Source of the DNA: an uncultured Bacteroidales bacterium
Lineage (GTDB): Bacteria; Bacteroidota; Bacteroidia; Bacteroidales; Bacteroidaceae
Direction of reading: 5' to 3'
Length of the DNA stretch: 33,316 nucleotides
NCBI GenBank assembly: GCA_902803195.1
Contig: CADCOX010000046.1
Coordinates: forward strand, 1 to 33,316
The notes under the pieces were generated by a model. It saw only the letters and a program-made list of their open reading frames with translations, was not told the origin of the DNA and ran no database searches. The number at the start of each line of letters is the position of its first letter. Position 1 is the first letter of the stretch. Shown here one piece after another: positions 18,569 to 26,331 of the stretch. Position numbers and translations under genes: made by a program.

Positions 18569-20071
18569 CTATTTCTTGAACTTATTGATACAGTCGATAT
18601 ACGCCTCTACAGAAGCCGTTACGATGTCGGTATTGGCGCCGAAACCATAGTAGACATGTCCGTCGTACTCTACCTGCATGTGTACCTTTCCGACGTCGTC
18701 GGAGCCTTTGGAGATGGCTTGGATGGTGAATTCCTTGAGCGTCATCTGGCGGCGGATAATCACCTTGAGCGCCTTGATGGCGGCATCGACGGGACCGTTG
18801 CCCGAAGCCGAAGCCTCGAACTTCTCGCCTGTGATGTCAAGTCCGATGCATGCGACGCTCTTGACGCCCATACCCGTCGTGACCTGCAAGTAGTCGAGTT
18901 TGATGGCGTGCGCGGCGGTGCGGTCGGCTCCGGCGAGCATGAGGATGTCGTCGTCGGTGATTTCCTTCTTCTGGTCGGCCAGACGGAGGAAAGCCTGATA
19001 AGTCTTGTCGAGTACTTCGCCGTCCATCTCAACGCCCAGAACCGAGAGACGATGCTTCAGCGCTGCGCGTCCGCTTCGGGCTGTAAGGACGATGGAGTTG
19101 TCGTCGATGCCAACATCCTTCGGGTTGATGATTTCGTAGGTCTGAACGTTCTTGAGAACGCCGTCCTGATGAATTCCGCTGCTATGGGCGAAGGCGTTGC
19201 GGCCCACGATGGCCTTGTTGGGCTGCACAGGCATATTCATGAGCGACGAAACGAGTCGCGACGTCGGATAAATCTTTTGCGTGTTGATGTTGGTCTCAAT
19301 GCCTAATCCACGGTGGCATTTGAGGATCATGGAAACCTCCTCAAGCGAGGTGTTGCCTGCACGCTCGCCGATGCCGTTGATGGTCACCTCGGCCTGACGT
19401 GCGCCGTTGATAATGCCGGCCATCGTGTTGGCTGTAGCCATTCCGAGGTCGTTGTGGCAGTGAGTGCTCAGGATAGCCTTGCCGGCGCTGAGGCCGTCGA
19501 CGTGCTCCATGAGGTATTTGATTTTATCGCCGTATTCCTGTGGGAGGCAATAACCGGTCGTATCGGGAATATTGCAAACGGTGGCGCCAGCCTTGACGAC
19601 GGCATCGATGACGCGTGCTAGGTACTCGTTGTCGGTGCGGCCTGCGTCCTCGGCGTAGAACTCAATGTCCTCGACGAACCGCTTGGCATACTTCACGGCG
19701 GCAACGGCCCGCTCGATGATTTCCTCGCGATTGCTGTTGAACTTATATTTGATGTGCGAATCGGATGTTCCGATGCCCGTGTGGATACGCTTGTGCTTGG
19801 CGTACTGCAGCGACTGCACAGCGACGTCGATATCCTTCTCGACGGCGCGTGTGAGGGCGCAGATGGTAGGCCAAGTGACGGCCTTTGAGATTTCGATGAC
19901 GCTGTTGAAGTCGCCCGGAGATGAGATGGGGAAGCCCGCCTCGATTACGTCAACGCCAAGGGCCTCGAGTTGCTTCGCCACTTGGATTTTCTCTACGGTG
20001 TTTAGCTGACAACCTGGAACCTGCTCGCCGTCGCGGAGGGTTGTGTCGAAAATAAAGAGTCTGTCGCTCAT
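18569..20071 (-). CDS. leuA: 2-isopropylmalate synthase
   Basis: This 500-residue enzyme is the committed step of leucine synthesis, condensing acetyl-CoA with 2-oxoisovalerate. It carries IFDTTLRDGEQVPG at residues 7-20, the metal-binding THCHNDLGMATAN, NGIGERAGNTSLEE, and a C-terminal leucine-feedback regulatory domain. The ATG at 20071 (MSDRLFIFDTTLRDGEQ) is the natural start and gives the usual family length. It is the first structural gene behind the leader peptide and attenuator at 20131-20269. Confidence 0.97.
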   Translation of the reverse strand: MSDRLFIFDTTLRDGEQVPGCQLNTVEKIQVAKQLEALGVDVIEAGFPISSPGDFNSVIEISKAVTWPTICALTRAVEKDIDVAVQSLQYAKHKRIHTGIGTSDSHIKYKFNSNREEIIERAVAAVKYAKRFVEDIEFYAEDAGRTDNEYLARVIDAVVKAGATVCNIPDTTGYCLPQEYGDKIKYLMEHVDGLSAGKAILSTHCHNDLGMATANTMAGIINGARQAEVTINGIGERAGNTSLEEVSMILKCHRGLGIETNINTQKIYPTSRLVSSLMNMPVQPNKAIVGRNAFAHSSGIHQDGVLKNVQTYEIINPKDVGIDDNSIVLTARSGRAALKHRLSVLGVEMDGEVLDKTYQAFLRLADQKKEITDDDILMLAGADRTAAHAIKLDYLQVTTGMGVKSVACIGLDITGEKFEASASGNGPVDAAIKALKVIIRRQMTLKEFTIQAISKGSDDVGKVHMQVEYDGHVYYGFGANTDIVTASVEAYIDCINKFKK

Positions 20072-20130
20072 AGTTCTATTCTATTGCTTTAGGATTGATT
20101 CAGATGGTTGATGCGTTGTCATTTAAAACA

Positions 20131-20164
20131 AGAGCCTCTCTCACAAAGAAGTGGGAAAGGCTCT
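20131..20164 (-). terminator. Attenuator terminator of the leu operon
   Basis: Read on the - strand, AGAGCCTTTCCCAC pairs with GTGAGAGAGGCTCT across a 6-nt loop (14 positions, one U-G wobble and one mismatch), and TGTTTT follows directly. It lies between the leader peptide stop (20189) and the leuA start (20071). In that position it can end transcription before the structural genes. Confidence 0.85.
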
Positions 20165-20188
20165 GATACGTTATCTCTTCGTTCGTCG

Positions 20189-20269
20189 TCAAGCACTGAC
20201 CACACTTCCGTTCTGCTCACGCAGTCGGATGCTAAGAATGGCCAGGATGATGGCGTCTGAATATACCAT
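20189..20269 (-). CDS. leuL: Leu operon leader peptide, 26 residues
   Basis: On the - strand ATG at 20269 to TGA at 20189 encodes 26 residues: MVYSD, then AIILAILSIRL (residues 6-16), then REQNGSVVSA. Four Ile and three Leu fall within 11 codons, with two adjacent Val later. The ORF lies between a good promoter (20298-20329) and an intrinsic terminator (20131-20164) upstream of leuA, the classic arrangement of a ribosome-mediated attenuator. The peptide itself probably has no function beyond sensing charged tRNA. The symbol follows enterobacterial usage; the sequences are not homologous. Confidence 0.8.
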   Translation of the reverse strand: MVYSDAIILAILSIRLREQNGSVVSA

Positions 20270-20297
20270 AATTATTATAATTGTTTGAAATCGGCGA

Positions 20298-20329
20298 CAA
20301 AAGTAGTGGTTTCTGCTTACAAATGCAAA
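20298..20329 (-). promoter_or_regulatory. Promoter of the leu operon
   Basis: On the - strand, TTTG (20326-20329) is followed by a 20-nt spacer and then TACTTTTG (20298-20305), matching the Bacteroidota -33 TTTG and -7 TAnnTTTG elements and their spacing. It lies 28 bp upstream of the leader-peptide start. Transcription would cover leader, terminator and leuACD plus the second synthase. Confidence 0.75.
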
Positions 20330-20390
20330 TAAAATGGCACTTTTTTGAAGGAAACAGTCATTTTATGTGTATTGCGCAAGGCGATGCGGT

Positions 20391-23300
20391 TTAGAATCGA
20401 CCGCCTCCGCCGAAACCGCCGCCACCAAAGCCGCCGCCGCTACGATTTCCACCACCGCCACCGCCGCCGCGATTGCCGCCGTTGTTGCCTCCGCCACGCG
20501 GATTGCGGTTGCCACGGTCGCCGCCCTCGCCGCCTTCGAAGATATCACTTCCCTCGTCGAGGTTGCGGTCGCGGTTCCTGGAAATTCCACGGCCACCGAA
20601 TACATTGAAGCGATAGGTAAACGTAAGCATTCCGTAGGAGGTGATGCGCTCGCTGTCGGAGTCGGTACGGGCGGTGGCGCTGATATTACGGTTCACCATG
20701 TCGCGTTGTCCGAGAATATCATTCCAGCGGAGGGTGAGGATGGCCTGACGACGCTTGAGGAACGAGAACGAAGCCTGTGCGTTCCAGATCCATTGGTTGG
20801 TGTTCATGATGGCTTCGGCAAAACCGCGACGGCTGTTCTGGTTGATGTCGGTCGAAATATTGAGGCCGAACCAGAAGTTGTAGTTGGCGCTCATTCCATA
20901 CGAGAAGTTGTAGGTGTCGAGGTTCGAGGCGGCTGTGGCTGTAGCGCGGTTGCGTTGGTAGCCGAAGTTGGCGTTCAAGTTGATCTCGAAGTTGTCCTTC
21001 GTGTAAGTGGTGCCGTAGTCCTCGGCCTCGGGGTCGCCGTGGTCGATCTCGTCGCGGAAGGTGAAACGCAAGCCTTGACGGACATTATTGGAATTCACTA
21101 CGTTCTTGATAGTGGCCTGCTCCTCAGAGCGATACACATAACCATTGGATGTGGTATGGTTGTAAGAAGAGTTGGTATTGATGCGGAATCGCTGGTCCTT
21201 CAGTGCCGTATTGAAGTTGAAGTTTGTGCCGGCGTTCCAGTTGCCGTTGATGTTCACGGGCATGGTCACACGTCCGCCCGTCTTGTCGTTGTACTCGGTG
21301 CGGCTGGCGGTGGCGTTCCGAGTGGTTCTGAAGTTGATGTTGTAGTTGTAGGACCGCTGGTAGTCGGGCTGCGAGAGACGCCATTCGGCATTTGCTGAGT
21401 GAGTGAACGACGGGCTCAACTCGGGGTTACCCAGGCGGATGGCCAGCGGGTTGGCGTTGGAGAGCGTATCAGGGATGAGGTCGGTGATGCCCGGCTGTCC
21501 TGAGTTGCCGCCGTAGCGCGCCTCCACTTGATGCTGACGCGAGAAACGATAGCGGAAGTTGACTGTTGGTGACCAGTTGAAGAACGTGCGCTGCAGGTCA
21601 TAGTGCTTCCACCCTTTAGTGTAGTCGACGGCGTTGACTTGAGGTTGCAGGTTCAAGCCTACGTTGAAGCGTATCTTCGAGTTGATGAGGCGGTATTGGA
21701 GGCGGATGTCGTGGTTCTGATAGCGGTTCTCAGTGTAGTTGCATTGTGCAGTATCGGGCGTGGCGAAGTCGAGGTGGCCGTCGTAGTTGTCGATGCCAAG
21801 GAAGTAGCGATCCACGAAGGGATCAAAGATACTGGCGACGGTGCGGTCGCGGTCGTTGAAGCGATAGCTGTAGTTGTAGGAGATTTGCAGGAACTGCCCC
21901 GTTGCGATGGGCTCGTTGTAGGACACGCGGGCTGAGATGTTTTTACCTATATTGCGCGAGTCGTCGTACTGAATCTTATGGTAGATGGAGTCCTCGCCCG
22001 TGATGGCAAGAATCTGATAGTAATCGATTTGCGAGTAGCTACTTGAGTTTCCGTCGTTTTGGTTCAAGCCTCCGTTGATGTTGAAGGTAATATTGCGTCC
22101 GGGCTTCTTCAGGCGGCGGTTCAGTTGCAGCGAGAGCGAGCCGCTGATGGCGTCGGAGGCATTGCGGTTGGCGTTGAGGTTGTGGTTGACGCCTATGCTG
22201 CGCAGCTGTGAAAGTTGTTGCAATGGGTTTTCCACTAACTTGTAGGGGTCGTCGTTGAAGGTGGCGCTCTCCCCGCGGCTGTGGCTCCGGTTGCCGTTGA
22301 TGCTGAACTGCGGGCGCAGGAGTATGTTGGTCATTGTGTCGGGCTTCCACTCGATGCGCCAGTTGGTGTCGAACGAATTGCTGTGGCTGCCGTTGGAGTT
22401 CATGCGGTTGCTGTAGGCGGCATTGCGGTTCTCGAAGTTCTGCGAGTTGCTCCATGAGCGGCCCGACGACTGATTGAAACGGCCTGATGCGCCGCCGTTC
22501 AGTTCCAGTTTGTCCCATTCGAGATTGAGGCTGGCGGCCATGTCTTGGTTCTCTTGCATACCATTGCCGCTGGTGTTGTTGGCGTTGCCTACTATACCGG
22601 CTTTCTGCTTGTCGAGGAAACGGTAGACGTCGGCGTGCCCTGTGTAGCGGTCCTCGGTGCCATAGCCAGCTGTGACGCGCCCGAACCAGCCGCGTCGGCG
22701 GTCCTTTTTGATTTCGAGGTCGAGCACGGTCTGTTCTTCGCCATCATCGATACCCGTGATGCGGGCCAAGTCGCTCTGCTTCTCGTAGGCCTTCACTTTG
22801 TCAACAATCTCGGCAGGTATGTTGCGCAGCACCATCTGCTGGTTGTTGCCGAAGAACTCCTTGCCGTCGACCAGTATCTGACGGACCTCCTTGCCGTTGT
22901 GAGTGATTTTTCCGCTTTCGTCGATGACGATGCCGGGCAACTTCTTGATGAGTTCGTCCACCATAGCTCCGGGCGGGAGCGAGAAGGCAGCGGCATTATA
23001 GGCTACTGTGTCGTCGATGATGGTCATCTCGGGCATTTTCCCCTCCACGACGGCTTCTTTCATTATGGTTGCGTCTTCGCGCAAAAGGATATCATTGACT
23101 TTCTTGTTGCCGCCCTTGCCTGTGAGGTTAAGCGCAAACGACTGCGTTTTGAATCCCATGAACGACACCTTCAACGTGTATTTGCCGACGGGCACGCCGG
23201 GAATCATGAATTGTCCGTTACTAGTCGTCTGTCGGCCTGCAACCATCTTGCCTGTGGAGTCGTTCACAGTCACACTGGCGCCTGGCAGGCCTTTGAGTGT

Positions 23301-23417
23301 GCTGCTCTCGTAGACCGTTCCGCGAACGTTAAACCATTGTGCGGCAGCGGGCTCTGCTAAAAAAAAGAAGGCGATGAACAAGCTTGCCATCGCCATCATA
23401 GTTTGTCGTGTTGTCAT
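20391..23417 (-). CDS. TonB-receptor-like outer-membrane barrel protein with glycine-rich tail
   Basis: This is a 1008-residue exported protein. Residues 1-26 form a signal peptide ending AEPAAA before QWFN. A carboxypeptidase-regulatory-like beta sandwich follows (about residues 30-115, starting NVRGTVYESSTLKGLPGASV). Next is a plug-like region with LPGIVIDESGKITHNGKEV and ILVDGKEFFGNN, then a long outer-membrane-protein beta-barrel. From about residue 942 the sequence changes to a low-complexity tail: acidic (DEGSDIFEGGEGG), then RGG and GGGG repeats, ending GGGGRF with a terminal Phe. Such proteins resemble TonB-dependent receptors but lack a clear TonB box, and the ligand is unknown. The ATG at 23417 lies inside an 11-bp inverted repeat (23412-23459). 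Confidence 0.88.
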   Translation of the reverse strand: MTTRQTMMAMASLFIAFFFLAEPAAAQWFNVRGTVYESSTLKGLPGASVTVNDSTGKMVAGRQTTSNGQFMIPGVPVGKYTLKVSFMGFKTQSFALNLTGKGGNKKVNDILLREDATIMKEAVVEGKMPEMTIIDDTVAYNAAAFSLPPGAMVDELIKKLPGIVIDESGKITHNGKEVRQILVDGKEFFGNNQQMVLRNIPAEIVDKVKAYEKQSDLARITGIDDGEEQTVLDLEIKKDRRRGWFGRVTAGYGTEDRYTGHADVYRFLDKQKAGIVGNANNTSGNGMQENQDMAASLNLEWDKLELNGGASGRFNQSSGRSWSNSQNFENRNAAYSNRMNSNGSHSNSFDTNWRIEWKPDTMTNILLRPQFSINGNRSHSRGESATFNDDPYKLVENPLQQLSQLRSIGVNHNLNANRNASDAISGSLSLQLNRRLKKPGRNITFNINGGLNQNDGNSSSYSQIDYYQILAITGEDSIYHKIQYDDSRNIGKNISARVSYNEPIATGQFLQISYNYSYRFNDRDRTVASIFDPFVDRYFLGIDNYDGHLDFATPDTAQCNYTENRYQNHDIRLQYRLINSKIRFNVGLNLQPQVNAVDYTKGWKHYDLQRTFFNWSPTVNFRYRFSRQHQVEARYGGNSGQPGITDLIPDTLSNANPLAIRLGNPELSPSFTHSANAEWRLSQPDYQRSYNYNINFRTTRNATASRTEYNDKTGGRVTMPVNINGNWNAGTNFNFNTALKDQRFRINTNSSYNHTTSNGYVYRSEEQATIKNVVNSNNVRQGLRFTFRDEIDHGDPEAEDYGTTYTKDNFEINLNANFGYQRNRATATAASNLDTYNFSYGMSANYNFWFGLNISTDINQNSRRGFAEAIMNTNQWIWNAQASFSFLKRRQAILTLRWNDILGQRDMVNRNISATARTDSDSERITSYGMLTFTYRFNVFGGRGISRNRDRNLDEGSDIFEGGEGGDRGNRNPRGGGNNGGNRGGGGGGGNRSGGGFGGGGFGGGGRF

Positions 23418-23459
23418 AAGAAGGGGTCAATCTTTTTGTGGGTCGGCATTCTTATGACA
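23412..23459 (-). promoter_or_regulatory. 11-bp inverted repeat that includes the start codon of the barrel gene
   Basis: TGTCATAAGAA (23412-23422) and TTCTTATGACA (23449-23459) are perfectly complementary with a 26-nt loop. On the - strand transcript the 3' arm contains the AUG of the 1008-residue barrel gene, so folding would sequester the start codon. It could act as an RNA switch or as a DNA operator. No regulator is known from this window. Confidence 0.55.
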
Positions 23460-23491
23460 GGGAAGAGGATGAAAGGTTTAATCCAGAGGGC

Positions 23492-23635
23492 CTAGATTCT
23501 CTAGAGGGCCTAGATTCTCTAGATATTCTAGATATTCTAGATATTCTAGATATTCTAGATTTTCTAGATACTCTAGATATTCTAGATTTTCTAGATATTC
23601 TAGATATTCTAGATATTCTAGATTTTCTAGATCTC
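23492..23635. repeat. 9-nt CTAGA tandem array, locus 2 (16 units)
   Basis: Sixteen exact-length 9-nt units run without a gap. Their types are CTAGATATT (8), CTAGATTTT (3), CTAGATTCT (2), and single CTAGAGGGC, CTAGATACT and CTAGATCTC. Every unit keeps CTAGA. Five bases after the last unit is CTA, the - strand TAG stop of hisS, so the array starts right behind hisS and ends about 75 bp before the barrel gene's start codon. In one + frame it reads as a repeated LDI peptide, which is a by-product of the 9-nt period. Locus 1 at 12970-13060 has the same period and core. Confidence 0.93.
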
Positions 23636-23640
23636 TTGGT

Positions 23641-25005
23641 CTAATCTTGCTTGATTGCTTCGATGATGGCCTCTGCTTTCAGCTGACTTTGCTCGCCGGT
23701 CTGCATGTTCTTGAGGGTGAATACACCATCGGCCATCTCCGTCTCGCCCGCGAGTGCTACAAAAGGAATAGCGCGGGCGTTGGCATACTGCATCTGCTTT
23801 TTCATCTTGGCGGCGTCGGGATAGATCTCAGCGCGAATGCCGGCACGGCGGCAGGCAGCTAAGGCGGGTAGGGCATAGGCGGCCTCTGCTTCGCCGAAGT
23901 TCACGAACAGCAGTTGGGTGGCAGTGGTGATGGCTTCAGGGTAGAGGTCCAATTGGTTCAGGACGTCGTAGATGCGGTCGGCGCCGAAGGAGATGCCGAC
24001 GCCCGAGAGTCCCGGCATGCCGAAGATGCCCGTGAGGTTGTCGTAGCGACCTCCGCCTGTGATGCTGCCGATCTCCACGTCCAAGGCTTTCACCTCGAAG
24101 ATGCAACCCGTGTAGTAGTTCAGTCCGCGGGCCAGTGTCAGGTCGAGCTCCAGGGGCGCAGTGCCCATCTGCTCGTAGTGCTTCAGCACATACTCCACCT
24201 CGTCGATGCCTTTCAGTCCCGTCTCGCTGTCCTTCAGCACCTCGCGCATGGTAGCGAGCTTCTCGTCGTTGGAGCCGCTCAACTTGATGATGGGTTGCAG
24301 CCGCTCGATAGCTTCGGCAGGGATGCCGTCTTCGGCCAGTTCGGCGTTGACGGCGTCGAGTCCTATCTTGTCGAGTTTGTCAATGGCTACGGTTATTTCG
24401 ACAATCTTGTCGGCCTGCCCGATGAGTTCAGCGATGCCCGTGAGAATCTTGCGGTTGTTGATTTTGATGACAACGCGTATGCCGAAGCGGCAGAAGACCT
24501 CGTCGACAATCTGCATCAGTTCGACCTCATTGAGCAGCGAGTCGGAGCCAACGACGTCGGCGTCGCACTGGTAGAACTCGCGGTAGCGGCCTTTCTGCGG
24601 ACGATCGGCGCGCCACACGGGCTGAATCTGGAAACGGCGGAAAGGCATCGTCAGTTCCTCGCGGTGCTGCACAACATAGCGCGCAAAGGGCACCGTCAGG
24701 TCGTAGCGCAGGCCTTTCTCGCAGAGCTGAGCGGCCAACTTGGGCGAACCCTCGCCGGTCAGTTCGTTGGCGTCGATGCCTCTGAGGAAGTCGCCGCTAT
24801 TGAGAATCTTGAACAGCAGCTTGTCGCCTTCCTCGCCGTACTTGCCCATCAGCGTGGAGAGGTTCTCCATCGCTGGCGTCTCAATCTGGCGGAAGCCATA
24901 GAGCGCGTAGACGCTTCGGATGGTATCGAAAATATAGTTGCGGCGCGCCATCTCGGAAGGACCGAAGTCGCGCGTTCCTTTGGGAATACTGGGTTTCTGT
25001 GCCAT
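23641..25005 (-). CDS. hisS: Histidine--tRNA ligase
   Basis: This is a 454-residue class II aminoacyl-tRNA synthetase that charges tRNA-His. N-terminal PKGTRDFGP (residues 8-16) is the usual start. Class II motif 2 is around residues 125-150 (FQIQPVWRADRPQKGRYREF, then YQCDAD). The histidine-specific motif ARGLNYYTGCIFE is near residue 310, and a C-terminal anticodon-binding domain ends the protein. The ATG at 25005 lies 31 bp downstream of a TAACTTTG promoter box. It is divergent from dinB. The TAG stop is immediately followed (- strand) by the 16-unit 9-nt array. Confidence 0.98.
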   Translation of the reverse strand: MAQKPSIPKGTRDFGPSEMARRNYIFDTIRSVYALYGFRQIETPAMENLSTLMGKYGEEGDKLLFKILNSGDFLRGIDANELTGEGSPKLAAQLCEKGLRYDLTVPFARYVVQHREELTMPFRRFQIQPVWRADRPQKGRYREFYQCDADVVGSDSLLNEVELMQIVDEVFCRFGIRVVIKINNRKILTGIAELIGQADKIVEITVAIDKLDKIGLDAVNAELAEDGIPAEAIERLQPIIKLSGSNDEKLATMREVLKDSETGLKGIDEVEYVLKHYEQMGTAPLELDLTLARGLNYYTGCIFEVKALDVEIGSITGGGRYDNLTGIFGMPGLSGVGISFGADRIYDVLNQLDLYPEAITTATQLLFVNFGEAEAAYALPALAACRRAGIRAEIYPDAAKMKKQMQYANARAIPFVALAGETEMADGVFTLKNMQTGEQSQLKAEAIIEAIKQD

Positions 25006-25036
25006 TGTCAGTCGTTCTTTCTTTTGAAATCGGGTG

Positions 25037-25044
25037 CAAAGTTA
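25037..25044 (-). promoter_or_regulatory. -7 box of the hisS promoter
   Basis: On the - strand TAACTTTG matches TAnnTTTG, 31 bp before the hisS ATG. The context TGTAACTTTGCACCCG is almost the same as at the oxidoreductase operon promoter (14708-14715). No clear -33 TTTG is visible. Confidence 0.6.
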
Positions 25045-25086
25045 CAAAAAACTCTTCATCCGACCTTCATTCTCACGACTTTTTTA

Positions 25087-25094
25087 TAACTTTG
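25087..25094 (+). promoter_or_regulatory. -7 box of the dinB promoter
   Basis: TAACTTTG lies only 8 bp before the dinB ATG at 25103. If used, the message would be nearly leaderless. It also helps rule out an upstream TTG start at 25034 for dinB. The -33 element is not recognisable. Confidence 0.5.
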
Positions 25095-25102
25095 TCCCAC
25101 AA

Positions 25103-26257
25103 ATGGACGGCCAACGTAAAATCATACATATCGACATGGACGCTTTTTTCGCCTCTGTCGAGCAGCGCGACAACCCCTCGTTGAGGGGCCGTCCCTTGGC
25201 TGTGGGCTATGACGGCCCCCGAGGTGTCGTCTCGACCGCCAGCTATGAGGCTCGCCGTTTTGGCGTTCATTCTGCCCAGGCCATGGCCACCGCCAAGCGT
25301 CTGTGCCCGTCGCTGGTCATCGTTCCTGGCCGTTACAGCGTCTACAAAGAGGTGTCGGCTCAAATGCACGATATCTTCCGCGAGTACACCGACCTCATCG
25401 AGCCGATTTCGCTTGACGAGGCTTTCCTGGATGTGACGGAGCCTAAGACAGGGCCGCAGCTGGCTACGGAGATAGCCCGCGAGATTAAGCAGAAGATACG
25501 CGAGCAGCTCCATCTTACCGCCTCTGCCGGCATCTCCTATTGCAAGTTCTTGGCCAAGATAGCGTCGGACCTTCACAAGCCCAACGGCCTAACGGTCATT
25601 CATCCCGCGCGTGCGCAGGCGTTCATTAATCAATTGCGCGTCGAGCGGCTATGGGGTGTAGGACCGCGAACCGCCGAGGCGTTGCATCGCTATGGCATCT
25701 TCACGGGTAAGGACCTGCATGAGCGGTCGCTGCTTTACTTGACCGAGCGTTTCGGGAAGATGGGCGCGGTTCTTTATAACTTTGCCCGCGGTATCGACAA
25801 TCGTCCCGTTCAGCCCACGCGCATCCGCAAGTCGGTCGGTTGCGAGCGCACGTTCGAGCATGACCTCCAGCATGAGGAGGAGTTCGAAGAGGCGCTCGCT
25901 CAAGCTGCCGACGAACTCGTTCGCCGCCTCGAACGGACTCATTTCCAAGGACAGACGCTCACGCTGAAGGTGAAATTCGCGGATTTCCATCAGATCACGC
26001 GCAGCCTCACGCTTGAGGGTCAGCAGACCATCGCCGCCGATGCTGATGCCATCCTCCCGTTGGCGCGGCAGCTGTTCTATGACTCGCAGGCGGCCGTGCT
26101 GTCCGTTCGTCTTATCGGGTTGACGGTCAGCTACTCGGCCAGTCAGGAGAGCGCCCTCGCTCATGCGCTCGCTGAGAATGCTGCCGACGGGCTCACAGAG
26201 CAGTGGGTGCAACTCGAATTGCCCTTCCGTCCGTGGGAAGAGGTGGATGACGAATAA
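25103..26257 (+). CDS. dinB: DNA polymerase IV (Y-family)
   Basis: This is a 384-residue Y-family translesion polymerase. It begins MDGQRKIIHIDMDAFFASVEQRDNP, with the first catalytic Asp in HIDMDAFFASVE (residues 9-20). The second acidic pair is Asp105-Glu106 in SLDEAFLDVT. Helix-hairpin-helix segments follow (WGVGPRTAEALHRYGI), then a little-finger domain. It replicates past damaged bases. The ATG at 25103 starts directly at the conserved N-terminus. The longer frame from 25034 would add 23 non-conserved residues and cross the promoter box. It is divergent from hisS, with a 97-bp shared control region. Confidence 0.96.
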   Translation: MDGQRKIIHIDMDAFFASVEQRDNPSLRGRPLAVGYDGPRGVVSTASYEARRFGVHSAQAMATAKRLCPSLVIVPGRYSVYKEVSAQMHDIFREYTDLIEPISLDEAFLDVTEPKTGPQLATEIAREIKQKIREQLHLTASAGISYCKFLAKIASDLHKPNGLTVIHPARAQAFINQLRVERLWGVGPRTAEALHRYGIFTGKDLHERSLLYLTERFGKMGAVLYNFARGIDNRPVQPTRIRKSVGCERTFEHDLQHEEEFEEALAQAADELVRRLERTHFQGQTLTLKVKFADFHQITRSLTLEGQQTIAADADAILPLARQLFYDSQAAVLSVRLIGLTVSYSASQESALAHALAENAADGLTEQWVQLELPFRPWEEVDDE

Positions 26258-26331
26258 TTCAATTTTCGCGAGTGCCTTAACTACTCATAACTCCCATAAA
26301 TTCAAAGCATAACCAATAAACATCCAGGGCT

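Noticed and set aside
20345..21398. + strand ORFs rich in Ala, Val and Arg opposite the barrel gene
   Set aside because: They mirror the glycine-rich and Asn-rich codons of the real - strand gene and have no recognisable domain.
23438..23644. + strand ORF of repeated Leu-Asp-Ile residues
   Set aside because: It is the translation of the 9-nt CTAGA array; the period of three codons creates the pattern and there is no promoter or domain.
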